DNA of 45,842 bases from a virus. The stretch lies in IMG/VR virus record IMGVR_UViG_3300046474_000241, positions 1 through 45,842 of that record. One strand, written 5' to 3'. Positions within the stretch are counted from its first letter, which is position 1; every line of letters starts with the position of its first letter. The notes beneath the pieces were generated by a model, which saw only the letters and a program-made list of their open reading frames with translations, made no database searches and was not told where the DNA came from. The position numbers and the translations under genes were made by a program. Below are positions 36,908 to 45,727 of this stretch, one piece after another.

Positions 36908-37360
36908 ATGGCTACCCCACTCCCTCCCACCGTGGCAATGCTCGAAAAGCGCCTCGGTATCACTCCCGGCGGCCTGACCGGCGAGGACCTCGCGCGCGCA
37001 CAAGAGGCGCTCGCCGACGCGTCTACGCTCGTGCTCGCCGAGGTATCCCCAGCGCGTGCTACCGCCTGGGCACTAGACGCACCGCCGGTTGCCGTGCTCG
37101 TCGCACTCAAGGCCGCTCGCCGCGAGTTCGACAACCCGCGCGGCATCAATCAGGAAACCGTGGGGCCTCGCTCCGTCGGCCTGTCCGAGACGTCTGGCGT
37201 CTACCTCACCGCCCGCGAAATCGCCCAAGTGCGCCGCGCCTTCACGGGCCGCACCTCCGGGTTCGTCGGCACGGTGAAAATCGCCCCCGGCCTCGTCCGG
37301 GGCAGCGGCGCGCAGGTCTGGCAGCACCCGTACCCGAACCGGGACCGCCATGGCGCGTAA
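36908..37360 (+). CDS. Head-tail connector (adaptor) protein
   Basis: 150 aa. Helical: VAMLEKRLGITPGGLTGEDLARAQEALADASTLVLAEV, then APPVAVLVALKAARREFDNPRG, a QETVGPRSVGLSETSGVYLT segment and a C-terminal beta tail. This matches the actinophage head-to-tail adaptor (gp6/gp15-like). It attaches below the portal. Overlaps the next small gene by 11 bases. Confidence 0.8.
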   Translation: MATPLPPTVAMLEKRLGITPGGLTGEDLARAQEALADASTLVLAEVSPARATAWALDAPPVAVLVALKAARREFDNPRGINQETVGPRSVGLSETSGVYLTAREIAQVRRAFTGRTSGFVGTVKIAPGLVRGSGAQVWQHPYPNRDRHGA

Positions 37361-37454
37361 GGACGGCACAGTCTACGTCCCTGACGACAACGAGCAGGGC
37401 GTCGGCGACTGGATACCTTGGCTCGCCGAGGAGGACCTCGAGGTCGACGAATGA
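37350..37454 (+). CDS. Small acidic protein in connector region
   Basis: 34 aa: starts ARKDGTVYVPDDNEQG, ends EDLEVDE. ATG 37350 lies within the end of the adaptor gene, and the stop overlaps the following ATG (ATGA), showing coupling on both sides. Small proteins of this type occur between connector genes in many phages. Function unknown. Confidence 0.6.
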   Translation: MARKDGTVYVPDDNEQGVGDWIPWLAEEDLEVDE

Positions 37455-37801
37455 TATTCGAGTCCGCCTACGAAACAGACGCCGCCGTATTCCGCCAGCG
37501 TGCCACCACTACCACCGACACCTACGGCGACCCCGTCGAGTCCTGGTCGTCCCCGAGCGAGCTACGCCTCCGCGGCGCGATCGTCGACTCCCCAGAGTCG
37601 TTCGAGGTCGAGCAGCCCGATAGCCGCCGGACGACCGCCGAACGCGTGCTCTACGTGCCCGGCGCACCCGACGTAAAGGAAACCGACCGTATCCGCAGCG
37701 GCGCCGAGGTATGGCGCGTCGACGGCCTCCCGGTTGTCCACCGCACCCTGGCCTCCGGCACCTACACCCTTGCCGAGCTGAAACGGGTAACGAGTGGCTA
37801 A
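37451..37801 (+). CDS. Head closure (stopper) protein
   Basis: 116 aa from ATG 37451. Beta-rich with AAVFRQRATTTTDTYGDPVESW, RLRGAIVDSPESFEVEQP, AERVLYVPGAPDVKETDRI and GAEVWRVDGLPVV. This fits SPP1 gp16/HK97 gp10-like head-closure proteins. Follows the adaptor as in other siphoviruses. Overlaps the next GTG by 8 bases. Confidence 0.75.
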   Translation: MIFESAYETDAAVFRQRATTTTDTYGDPVESWSSPSELRLRGAIVDSPESFEVEQPDSRRTTAERVLYVPGAPDVKETDRIRSGAEVWRVDGLPVVHRTLASGTYTLAELKRVTSG

Positions 37802-38090
37802 CCGGCTACGCCTAGACCATAAGGGCCTGGCCGAGGTCCTCAAATGGGAGACGCTCGCCGTCGACACGATGGCCGCCGCCCGCCGCATCGCAGAGGGCGC
37901 CCACCACACGACCCGCCAAGGCGTGACCGTCCGGGCAACCGTCATCCGCCGACGCACCACCGACCGCGTCGGCGCCGTCGTCGCGCTGTCCCACCCGGCC
38001 GGCGCCGCGATCGAGGCGAAATACGGCGTGCTTGCGAAAGCCGCCTCGGCCGCAGGCATGCCCGTAAAGGCCAAGAGCCGAAAGGACTAG
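37794..38090 (+). CDS. Tail completion / neck protein
   Basis: 98 aa, GTG start. KGLAEVLKWETLAVDTMAAARRIAEGAH, then TVRATVIRRRTTDRVGAVVALSHPAGAAIEAKYGVL, and a basic tail. The position and the HPAG-AIEAKYG phrase match the HK97-gp10-type neck proteins. It is exported to the head-tail interface. Confidence 0.7.
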   Translation: MANRLRLDHKGLAEVLKWETLAVDTMAAARRIAEGAHHTTRQGVTVRATVIRRRTTDRVGAVVALSHPAGAAIEAKYGVLAKAASAAGMPVKAKSRKD

Positions 38091-38094
38091 GCGG

Positions 38095-38508
38095 ATGGAC
38101 CCGATAATCACCTTCCCAGACCCGCGCCAAGCCGTCCAGACCCTCCTAAGAGAGCTACTCGCCGACCGCGAGGAGCCGGAGGTCGACGGCGTCACGGTCT
38201 CCACGAAAGACCTTCCCGGTAGCGACAACGACTACCCGCTCCCCTACGTGCAAATCCATTCCGACGGCAAGTTCCGCGACGCGCGCCTCGACGGCCGCGC
38301 CACAGTCCGCGTCGTCGTCTGGCACCGCGACGAGGGCCTCGCCGAGGCGCTCGCAACCCTCTGTGAGGCGCTCCTACTCGCGTCCTCATCGACGGAGGTA
38401 CGGGGCAGCTCCTCTATCTCCGGCCCGCTCCCGACAGGCGACCCGGACAACGGGCTCCCTATGTCGTATTTCACCGTAACCGTGCGGCTCAAGCCGCGCC
38501 AACACTAA
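38095..38508 (+). CDS. Tail terminator protein
   Basis: 137 aa, ATG. Starts DPIITFPDPRQAVQTLLRELLADREEPEVDGVTV, then LPYVQIHSDGKFRDARLDGRATVRVVVWHRDEG, and a C-terminal beta strand YFTVTVRLKPRQH. This alpha/beta pattern is that of the gpU-like tail terminator, which caps the tail tube before head attachment. Confidence 0.78.
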   Translation: MDPIITFPDPRQAVQTLLRELLADREEPEVDGVTVSTKDLPGSDNDYPLPYVQIHSDGKFRDARLDGRATVRVVVWHRDEGLAEALATLCEALLLASSSTEVRGSSSISGPLPTGDPDNGLPMSYFTVTVRLKPRQH

Positions 38509-38530
38509 CTAACGAGAGGACGTCGAGGCC

Positions 38531-39091
38531 ATGGCTGGAGACGCAAAAAACACTAACCTCTGGCAGGGCGCCGACATTTATATCGCCCCTGCCGGCACCG
38601 CCGGACCCGTCGACGTGGCGACCGCCTGGGCAGCCGCTTGGCTCCTCGGCGGGCTCCTCGACGGCGAGGACGGATTCGTCGAGGGCCGCGAGGACACGAC
38701 CGAGGAACACTACGCCTGGGGCGGATTGCTCTACAAGCGAGCGTTCTCCAAGCACAAGCGAACGTTCAAGTTCACGGCGCTAGAAGACAACGACGTTATC
38801 TGGAAGCTGGTAAACCCCGGCTCCACCGCACGCGTTACGACCGGCTCCGGCGCCGCAGCGATCCGCACCGGGACTATCAAGGTCCCCCAGGGCGGCTCCC
38901 AGTTCGCCGTGGGCTTCGAGGTCCGCGACGGCGCACACATCAAGCGCCGGTTCGCCAAGACGGCCGAGGTCGTCTCCGTCGAGGAGGTCAAGGAATCCGA
39001 GACCGAGCCGACCGTCTACGAAATCACGGTCGTTGTGTTCCCCGAGTCCGACGGAACGCTCTACCGCACCGTCGAGAACCTCAACCAGTAA
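38531..39091 (+). CDS. Major tail (tube) protein
   Basis: 186 aa, ATG with GAGAGGA. NTNLWQGADIYIAPAGTAGPVDVATAW, LLGGLLDGEDGFVEGREDTTEE, KRAFSKHKRTFKFTALEDND and ITVVFPESDGTLYRTVENLNQ: the usual mainly-beta tail tube fold. It forms the hexameric rings of the tail tube and is the second most abundant virion protein. A hairpin follows the gene. Confidence 0.85.
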   Translation: MAGDAKNTNLWQGADIYIAPAGTAGPVDVATAWAAAWLLGGLLDGEDGFVEGREDTTEEHYAWGGLLYKRAFSKHKRTFKFTALEDNDVIWKLVNPGSTARVTTGSGAAAIRTGTIKVPQGGSQFAVGFEVRDGAHIKRRFAKTAEVVSVEEVKESETEPTVYEITVVVFPESDGTLYRTVENLNQ

Positions 39092-39098
39092 TTCCCTG

Positions 39099-39131
39099 AC
39101 GGAGGGGCGCTCGCGTGGGGCGCTCCTCCGT
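39099..39131 (+). terminator. Hairpin/attenuator after major tail protein
   Basis: ACGGAGGGGCGC pairs with GCGCTCCTCCGT (one G-T) around a 9-nt loop, followed by TTCCC. Partial terminator or stability hairpin, similar in placement to that after the capsid gene. Confidence 0.65.
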
Positions 39132-39180
39132 TCCCACCTCTCCCACGCACACCTATTCCAACCCACGCTAGGAGTAAGCA

Positions 39181-39447
39181 ATGACCACCAACCCCGTAGC
39201 CGCCGAGGCCCTCGGCGAGGAGACCGTAGCCGTCGCGTTCGACGACGTCGAATACACGATCCCCACCACTGCCAACTGGAGCTATGACGCGCTCGAGGCG
39301 ATCGAGGAGGGCCGGTCCACCGGGTTCCTCCGCGAGGTACTCGGCGCCGCGCAGCTCGCCCAGTTCAAGGCGCGCAAACCGAAAGTCTCCGACGTAAACG
39401 CCTTCGTCGTCGCCATCCAAAAGGCTGTCGGTATCCAGGGAAACTAA
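39181..39447 (+). CDS. Tail assembly chaperone, short form (gpG-like)
   Basis: 88 aa, ATG with TAGGAG. DVEYTIPTTANWSYDALEAIEEG and VSDVNAFVVAIQKAVGIQ. It coats the tape measure during assembly and is not in the virion. The stop is directly preceded by the slippery heptamer GGGAAAC (39438-39444). Confidence 0.88.
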   Translation: MTTNPVAAEALGEETVAVAFDDVEYTIPTTANWSYDALEAIEEGRSTGFLREVLGAAQLAQFKARKPKVSDVNAFVVAIQKAVGIQGN

Positions 39448-39791
39448 CAGGGCTCGTCGCCCTACTCCGCGATCCAGCGCTCGAGGCCGACCTCCAGCGC
39501 TACTACCAGATCGACATAGCGGAGTATTGGCGCGGCGAGCTGTCCCTCCGGCGGTTGTCCGTCCTCGTTAGCGCCCTCCCGATCGAATCGGCGACAGTGC
39601 GCAAGCTCGCCGAAGATCCCGGCTGGAGCGTCGAGGCGTACCTCTTGGCCGACCTCTATCTCGCCTTCACAGGCGAGGAGCACCCGGCGCGCCCGCGTCC
39701 GAAATCGACGGGCAAATCCCAGCACGCGGAAAAGGTCGCAGCCCTCAAGGCTCAGCGAGCCCGCGTAGACGCAGAGCGCAACAGCGCCTAG
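39181..39791 (+). CDS. Tail assembly chaperone, frameshifted long form (gpGT-like)
   Basis: A -1 shift on G GGA AAC at 39438-39444 continues in the second frame from the CTA at 39444 to 39791, giving about 203 aa. The downstream part (LVALLRDPALEADLQRYYQID, WRGELSLRRLSVLVSALP, and a basic Lys/Arg-rich C-terminus) is the usual gpT domain that binds the tail tube protein. The second frame has no suitable independent start at the junction. GGGAAAC is the same heptamer used in lambda-type tail frameshifts. Confidence 0.85.
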
Positions 39792-39794
39792 GCA

Positions 39795-39807
39795 CGAGGA
39801 GGCCCCT
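39795..39807 (+). promoter_or_regulatory. SAS-like ribosome site of tape measure gene
   Basis: GAGGAGGCCCC core just before the TTG at 39810, matching the right arm of the ESAS/SAS repeats; no left arm is nearby. Confidence 0.55.
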
Positions 39808-39809
39808 AG

Positions 39810-41525
39810 TTGACGAACATCGGGTATAGCACCCTATCCGTTATCCCGTCCCTAAAGGGTATGGGGCAGTCCCTCACGACAGGCACGGCCCCCCTGTTCG
39901 CGTCGGCCGGTACAGCCGGCGGAACGCGCATGGGGGCCAATGCCGCGACTGCCGCGGGGACGAGCCTGGCTGGAGGCATCAAGGGCCTTGGCGGCCTTGT
40001 CCTCGGCGCCTTCGCAACGCTGGGCATTGGGGCGCTCGTGGCGTCCGGCGTCCGCGCTGGTATCGACGCGCTCGGCTCCGCAGTCAACGAGGCGTCCGAC
40101 CTAAACGAGTCGCTGAACGCCGTAAAGGTCTCGTTCGGTGACGCCTCGGGCGAAATCACCAAGCTGGGCGAAACGGCGGCCTCGCGACTCGGTCTCTCCA
40201 ATGTCCAGTTCAACGGCATTGCAACCCAGTTCTCCTCGTTCGCGACCACCATCGCCGGGCAGAGCGGGAACGTTACCGGCGTACTCGACGACCTGACGAC
40301 CCGAGGCGCCGACTTCGCCTCCGTGTTCAACCTCGAGGTAAACGACGCCCTCGGCCTGTTCCAGTCCGGCTTGGCCGGCGAGACGGAGCCCCTCCGCCGG
40401 TTCGGTATCGACCTCTCCGCCGCAGCGGTCGAGTCCTACGCCTACGCCAACGGCATCGGCACCGTGGGAACCGAACTCACCGAGGCCCAAAAGGTCCAAG
40501 CGCGCTACGCCTCCCTCATGGCGCAGACGGCCAAGACACAAGGCGACTTCACCAACACGTCTGACCAGCTCGCGAACTCGCAGCGCGTATTCAACGCCGA
40601 ACTCGCGAATATCCAAGCCACGATCGGCACGGCAGTCCTGCCGGTCCTCACCGAGCTTATGCAGACGGCCAATTCTGAGCTCATCCCGACGTTCAAGGAA
40701 ATGGCGACGGAACTCGGCCCGAAAATCGCCGACGCCCTCAAACAGTCGACCCCGGCGATTATCGACCTCATGCGGGCGCTACTGCCACTGATCCCCGCCC
40801 TTATCGAGCTGGGCGTCAACGCCATTCCTATCGTCGTCCAGGTTCTCCAGCTCCTCGCGCCGATCATCATCGGCATAACGAACAACTGGTCGACCATGTC
40901 GGCAGTCCTCACCGGATTTTTCCGCCTCCTCTCGGGTGACACGTCCGTCCGGCAATTCATGGGAAGCCTCGGGGGCCTGTCCGGCAACCTCGCCGACGCC
41001 TTCCGCTGGGCACAGTCGCTCGGAACCGCTATCGGCGGGGCCGCGCGCAGCGCCCTAAGCGCCGTCGGCGACTTTGTTGGCCTCGGCCGAAACCTGTTCC
41101 AGGGCCTCATAAACGGCGTCAACTCCGTTGCCGGGAACCTCTTGGAAACAGTCCTCCGACCGATCCGTAACGCAGTCAACGGCGTAAAGGGGTTCCTGGG
41201 CATCAAGTCGCCCTCGCGCCTCATGTTCGGAATCGGACAAAACACCGGCCTCGGAATGGTAAACGGCCTCGAGTCGACCGCCAGCGCCATCGACAAGGCC
41301 TCCGGCGTCCTCGTTCCGCGCTCGCCGGCGATCGCCTCTCCGACGCTGCCCTCCGCGGGCGGCATCGTCGGCGCCCTCGCCGCCGCCGGCAACAACGCCG
41401 TCTACGTCCAGAACCCGTTTACGGGCGAGTACCTCCTCGCCAAGGTCGACGAGCGCGCCGAGGGTGCGGTCGCACGAGCTGACGGAGCAACTACTCGCGA
41501 CATTGGAAAGGGGTTCCGCCCATGA
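39810..41525 (+). CDS. Tape measure protein
   Basis: 571 aa, TTG start fixed by AGGAGG. Hydrophobic segments at about residues 48-75 (GGLVLGAFATLGIGALVASG) and about 310-350 (LLPLIPALIELGVNAIPIVV and following); helical repeats between; the C-terminal part contains GVKGFLGIKSPSRLMFGIGQ, a frequent phrase in tape measures. At about 0.15 nm per residue this predicts a tail near 85 nm. Overlaps the next gene by 4 bases. Confidence 0.93.
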   Translation: MTNIGYSTLSVIPSLKGMGQSLTTGTAPLFASAGTAGGTRMGANAATAAGTSLAGGIKGLGGLVLGAFATLGIGALVASGVRAGIDALGSAVNEASDLNESLNAVKVSFGDASGEITKLGETAASRLGLSNVQFNGIATQFSSFATTIAGQSGNVTGVLDDLTTRGADFASVFNLEVNDALGLFQSGLAGETEPLRRFGIDLSAAAVESYAYANGIGTVGTELTEAQKVQARYASLMAQTAKTQGDFTNTSDQLANSQRVFNAELANIQATIGTAVLPVLTELMQTANSELIPTFKEMATELGPKIADALKQSTPAIIDLMRALLPLIPALIELGVNAIPIVVQVLQLLAPIIIGITNNWSTMSAVLTGFFRLLSGDTSVRQFMGSLGGLSGNLADAFRWAQSLGTAIGGAARSALSAVGDFVGLGRNLFQGLINGVNSVAGNLLETVLRPIRNAVNGVKGFLGIKSPSRLMFGIGQNTGLGMVNGLESTASAIDKASGVLVPRSPAIASPTLPSAGGIVGALAAAGNNAVYVQNPFTGEYLLAKVDERAEGAVARADGATTRDIGKGFRP

Positions 41526-42316
41526 CGACCGTAACCGTTACGAGCGACCCGCCCACCGTCCAAATCGCTTACGCATCGGGCGACCTCAACGCCGCCACGC
41601 ATCACATCATTGCGTACCGCATCGTCGAGGGCGTGTCTACGAGCGTCCGCTCGTCGATTGACCAATTCGCCGTGGGCGGCGTCGTCGTGAACGACTACGA
41701 GGCGCCCATCGGACCCGTCGACTACCGACTACAGCAGTTCGACGACGCCGGCGCGGAGCTGGGTTACACAGACCCGGTCTTCGCGACCGTGCCCGCTGAC
41801 AGTGCGCAGACGGCCTACATTTCCGACCCGCTGGACGCCACCAGCGGCGTGCGCGTCGTCCTCGACGACACCGCCGGCCGGGTCCGCTCCCGTCCGGTGC
41901 CCGGAACGCTGCACCGCGTGGGACTCCGCACCGTTGCCCTCGTCGGGCAGCGCGGATTGCTCGAGGACCTGCCCATGAATTTCTACACGGAGACCCTCGA
42001 GGACCGCGACGCAATCCTCGCCATGATCGGCGACACGTCCGGGCTCGTGCTTATCCGAACGGCCGCCCCGGTGCCCGTCCCCAGGCTCCTCTATTGCTGG
42101 GCCTCCGACCCCCGCCCCTCTGAGTTCGACCTACTGGGAAGCGACGAGGGTGCGATATGGGACAACACAGTCCAAGAGGTCTCCCCGACAGAGGGCGGCC
42201 TCGTCGTCGGCCCTGTCACGTGGCAGACCTACATGGACGCGTTCCCTCTCTGGTCGGACTTCAACGCCGCCTACCTCACATGGTTTGACGCCATGCAGAA
42301 CCCCCCGGAGGTCTAA
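41522..42316 (+). CDS. Distal tail / minor tail protein 1
   Basis: 264 aa, ATGA overlap. N-terminal fibronectin-like strands (TVTSDPPTVQIAYASGDLNAATHHIIAYRIVEG), a central beta region, then MNFYTETLEDRDAILAMIGDTSGLVLIRTAAP and WQTYMDAFPLWSDFNAAYLTWFDAM. By position after the tape measure it is the distal tail protein or a close partner. Confidence 0.75.
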   Translation: MTTVTVTSDPPTVQIAYASGDLNAATHHIIAYRIVEGVSTSVRSSIDQFAVGGVVVNDYEAPIGPVDYRLQQFDDAGAELGYTDPVFATVPADSAQTAYISDPLDATSGVRVVLDDTAGRVRSRPVPGTLHRVGLRTVALVGQRGLLEDLPMNFYTETLEDRDAILAMIGDTSGLVLIRTAAPVPVPRLLYCWASDPRPSEFDLLGSDEGAIWDNTVQEVSPTEGGLVVGPVTWQTYMDAFPLWSDFNAAYLTWFDAMQNPPEV

Positions 42317-43413
42317 TGCTCCCTCTCGACGACGCAGCACGCGCCGCCCTGGAACAGAGCCATATCGCCGGCTACAGGGTCTCCGCCTTCTACGGCTCCG
42401 AGCTTCGCCTCGAGGTAGTGCCCGTCACCTTCGACGGCTCTATCTCATTCGACGGTGATGCCAATATCCAAGGCGGAGGGTCTGTGTTCCTCGCCCGCGA
42501 CGGCGAAAGCCTCGTCCCGCGCGAAAAGACAGACACGCTCGCACCCTACGGCCAAGAGCTACAGATCGACCGGACTATCCGCGTCGGCGACAACGAATGG
42601 GCAATCCCGCTCGGACGATTCCGCATCACCCGCGTACCGTCCGCCAAAGAGTACTTCCGGCGCTACCCCGCGCTGGCCCGCACCGCCGGCTGGTCGGCGC
42701 AACTCGAGCTGAAAGACCGCCTCGATATCGTCCAGGCGGACGACTTTCTCGCCGTCACTCAGCCCGTCGTAGGCAATACGACCTGGGACGAAATCCAGCG
42801 ACTCTCGCCCATCCCGATCGTAAAGACACTCCCCGACAAGCCGCTCCCCACCGGCATCGTCTACGAGTCCAGGTTCAAGGCGATCACGCAGCTAATGGAC
42901 AACCTCGGCGGCGTCCCGCACATGACGCGGCAAGGTGCGCTCACCGCGCGCGTAAAAGACGCCTGGCTCACCGCTACCGTGCCAGCGTTCGAGGTTCACG
43001 GCGTCATCGAAATGGACGACGGCATGAGCAACGACCTCTACAACTCGGTAGTCGTGACGACCTCGCAAGATCCGACCATCGTCGGCTATGCAGAGGTCAC
43101 GGGCGACTACAACCCTCTGTCGGTGACTTCCCCGCTCGGACGTCGCACCTACCGCATGCAACTGCCGATCATCACGACGCAGGCGGAAGCCGACGCCGCA
43201 GCGATCACCGCACGGGACCGGCTATCGACTCGCCAGTCCCGCGTGGTCCGAGTGACCTGCCTTCCCCGACCTGATATCGAACTCGGCGATTACGGCACCG
43301 TCGTCGACGAGGCTACCGGCCGGGCCATAACCGGCGAGGTCTCCGAAATGTCGTTCTCCATGAACCCCACGGCGCCCATGACGCTTACGCTCATAGTTGC
43401 GGAGATTGGCTAA
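42316..43413 (+). CDS. Minor tail protein 2 (DUF5047-like)
   Basis: 365 aa, ATG. Starts LPLDDAARAALEQSHIAGYRVSAFYGSELRLEV, then the G-S-I-S-F-D-G-D-A-N-I-Q-G-G-G phrase and VPREKTDTLAPYGQELQI, with PLGRFRITRVP; typical of the baseplate/tail tip protein family in actinophages (DUF5047-type). It probably forms the tail tip hub. Confidence 0.8.
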   Translation: MLPLDDAARAALEQSHIAGYRVSAFYGSELRLEVVPVTFDGSISFDGDANIQGGGSVFLARDGESLVPREKTDTLAPYGQELQIDRTIRVGDNEWAIPLGRFRITRVPSAKEYFRRYPALARTAGWSAQLELKDRLDIVQADDFLAVTQPVVGNTTWDEIQRLSPIPIVKTLPDKPLPTGIVYESRFKAITQLMDNLGGVPHMTRQGALTARVKDAWLTATVPAFEVHGVIEMDDGMSNDLYNSVVVTTSQDPTIVGYAEVTGDYNPLSVTSPLGRRTYRMQLPIITTQAEADAAAITARDRLSTRQSRVVRVTCLPRPDIELGDYGTVVDEATGRAITGEVSEMSFSMNPTAPMTLTLIVAEIG

Positions 43414-44303
43414 TGTCCGCCACAGAATCCGGCCGCGAGGTAGCCAAGACCTTCGCCAGCCTCGAGACGGGCATGTCCCGCCTCGAGGTCGGCCTCTGCC
43501 TCGGCATCAACTGGGCCGACTACACCGCAAAAGTGAACATCGGCGGCGGCGTCGTCGAAATCCCAATGGCGGGCTCGCTCCCCGCGATCGGCGACAAAGT
43601 CTGGGTCGGATTCCTGGGCAACCTGCCCGTCTGCCTCGGCCCCGTCCCGCGCCCCACCACCGGCGTAGTGAACGCGACCGCGAGCGGCGGCAAGGTGGCC
43701 GTCACGGGTGACGACTCGGTCGTCTACACGGTGGCTTACGACACGGCCTACACGCCGGTAATCGGCCATCGTGTCGCGCTCAACTGGGCCGTACCCGGAG
43801 GGTTCCTCCTCGGCCGCCTGTCGTCCGACGCGATCCTCGACCCGCCCCCGGTGACGCCGACCCCGCCCGCAGGACCTACCAACTTCGACGTGACGTTCAA
43901 CCCCACCGACTCCGGCACGTACGGCTCCCGCTGGCAGTCGACGGAGGTATGGGCATCGGCGAGCACCCGCGGGGCCTGGTTCTACGGCTCGCAGATGGCG
44001 AGCACGATTCCCGACAACGCGACGATCGACGCCGTAAACATCTACCTCAGCTCGTTCTACGACCTCGGCGACCCGCCGATTCTCTCGCTGCACAGCCAGC
44101 AGAGCAAGGGCGGCGCCCCCGACGTCATCGCCTCGCATACCGCGTTCTCCGGCTCCGGCTGGGCGTCCCTTCCCCCCTCGTGGGGCGACGCCCTCAAGAC
44201 CGGAGGGGCCTACGGCATCGGCACAAACCACGGCGGCTATCACAAGTACCGCCCTGCCGGACAAGGCAACTCCGGCGCGCTCGCGATCCGCTGGCACGTC
44301 TAA
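43413..44303 (+). CDS. Minor tail protein 3, receptor-binding candidate
   Basis: 296 aa, one-base overlap. Helical start (GREVAKTFASLETGMSRLEVG), a beta-barrel section (NIGGGVVEIPMAGSLPAIGD, WVGFLGNLPVCLGPVPRPTT), a Pro-rich linker (PPPVTPTPPAGP) and a C-terminal beta-sandwich domain of about 140 aa. The linker-plus-sandwich plan fits a carbohydrate-binding tail tip protein. Confidence 0.75.
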   Translation: MSATESGREVAKTFASLETGMSRLEVGLCLGINWADYTAKVNIGGGVVEIPMAGSLPAIGDKVWVGFLGNLPVCLGPVPRPTTGVVNATASGGKVAVTGDDSVVYTVAYDTAYTPVIGHRVALNWAVPGGFLLGRLSSDAILDPPPVTPTPPAGPTNFDVTFNPTDSGTYGSRWQSTEVWASASTRGAWFYGSQMASTIPDNATIDAVNIYLSSFYDLGDPPILSLHSQQSKGGAPDVIASHTAFSGSGWASLPPSWGDALKTGGAYGIGTNHGGYHKYRPAGQGNSGALAIRWHV

Positions 44304-44327
44304 GACTCCCCGAAAGGACCAACCACC

Positions 44328-45272
44328 ATGGCAAGCACCTGGGGCGAACCGGAGATTGGCAACTCCTCGCCAATGCAAGGCCCCGCCCAGATTAGCGCCG
44401 TCGCCGACTACGCAATGGGTATCGGCATTCGCCACTTCGCGACGCAAGCCGCACTTGTGGCCGCATCGGGCGCCGTCGACGACTACTACGCCGTCGTAAC
44501 CGCGATTCCCGGCGCGCTCTGGCGCTACTACACCGGCACGGGCTGGCGCATGCTCTCCACCGCGCATTTCGTCGACGACGCAGCCGCTACCGCGATCACC
44601 TCTCCGCATCAGCGCATGCGCCGGCGCATCGCGACGAAAATGTACGACGAGGAATACTTCGCCGCTTACAACGCCTCGACCAACCCGACGGGCAAAGGCT
44701 CGGCCGGCTGGTATCCGGTAGCCATCGGCGTCGTTCCGATCATCCCGACCGGCACCACGGGCTCCGTAGGCACGGGCGTCGGCATCCGCGGGGACGGAGG
44801 CGTAAACGTCGTCGCCGCGAGCACGATCGGTGTGCAAGGCGCGTTCCCTACCGACTTCGAGAGCTTCGAGATTGTCTGGGACTTCGACCAGAGCGTAGCC
44901 GGCGGTCTCAAGATCCAGCTCACCTCTGGCGGCACCGCCTCGACGACGCTCTACGACCACCAGCAGAACGTAGGTAACGGCACCGCCACATCGCAGAGTT
45001 ACCAGACCGTGAACGACACCGGGTTCGTCCTAACCTCCGGCGGCGGGCAGGGGCAGTCCGGCTCGGCCAGGCTCTACAACCCGTCGCAAGCCCGGTTCAC
45101 CCGCCTAAAGGCCGAGTCGGTTAGCCACAACACCGGCACCGGTAGCGTGTTCGAGTCCGGCGTCGCAGGCGGCCACAAAGTCGCCTCGATTTACGACGGA
45201 TTCCTCATCACGACCACGGCCGGGACGGTCACGGGGCATCTCAGCGTTCGCGGCCTCACCGTAAGGTTCTAA
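44328..45272 (+). CDS. Minor tail protein 4 / tail fibre
   Basis: 314 aa, ATG with GAAAGGA. N-terminal MGIGIRHFATQAALVAASGAVDDYYAVV with a Trp-rich region resembling a tail-attachment domain; Gly-rich GTTGSVGTGVGIRGDGGVNVV in the middle; C-terminal beta sandwich with LYDHQQNVGNGTATSQSYQ and VSHNTGTGSVFESG. Likely fibre or receptor-binding protein. Confidence 0.75.
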   Translation: MASTWGEPEIGNSSPMQGPAQISAVADYAMGIGIRHFATQAALVAASGAVDDYYAVVTAIPGALWRYYTGTGWRMLSTAHFVDDAAATAITSPHQRMRRRIATKMYDEEYFAAYNASTNPTGKGSAGWYPVAIGVVPIIPTGTTGSVGTGVGIRGDGGVNVVAASTIGVQGAFPTDFESFEIVWDFDQSVAGGLKIQLTSGGTASTTLYDHQQNVGNGTATSQSYQTVNDTGFVLTSGGGQGQSGSARLYNPSQARFTRLKAESVSHNTGTGSVFESGVAGGHKVASIYDGFLITTTAGTVTGHLSVRGLTVRF

Positions 45273-45727
45273 TGGCTACTCCGCCCACCCGCGCCCTCTC
45301 GCGCATGCTCGGTAGGCGCGGGGCGACCTTGGCTATCCTGGGCGTCGCGTTCCTCATCATCGGCGTAAAGGCGCTCCTCGCGCCGGTCGAGCCGGTCGAG
45401 GACCGATACCTCCTCTACAGCCTCCTACCCGCCGGCGTCCGTGCCGTGCTCTGGATGCTGCCGGCGGTCCTGGCGATAGTCGCGGCGTTCAAGCCGACCG
45501 GCCGCGACGGGTTCGGATTCGCCGCTCTCGCCGGCCCGCCGTGCGTCATGATCGGCTCCTACGTCTGGTCGACCGTCGCCCATTTCGTCGGCGTCGGCGA
45601 GTGGTCGTTCGGCTGGACGTCGGCTATCACGTGGCTAATGGTCCTCACGCTCCTATCCGTCATCGCCGGATGGCCCGAACCCGCCCCGGTCCACGCCGGT
45701 CGGCACAAGGCAGGGCGCCGTGGATAG
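45272..45727 (+). CDS. Integral membrane protein, four TM segments
   Basis: 151 aa, ATG overlapping the fibre stop. Hydrophobic segments at about residues 16-37, 55-75, 83-104 and 115-138; basic tail (GRHKAGRRG). Placed between fibre and lysis genes; such proteins in actinophages are usually unassigned and may be holin-related. Confidence 0.75.
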   Translation: MATPPTRALSRMLGRRGATLAILGVAFLIIGVKALLAPVEPVEDRYLLYSLLPAGVRAVLWMLPAVLAIVAAFKPTGRDGFGFAALAGPPCVMIGSYVWSTVAHFVGVGEWSFGWTSAITWLMVLTLLSVIAGWPEPAPVHAGRHKAGRRG

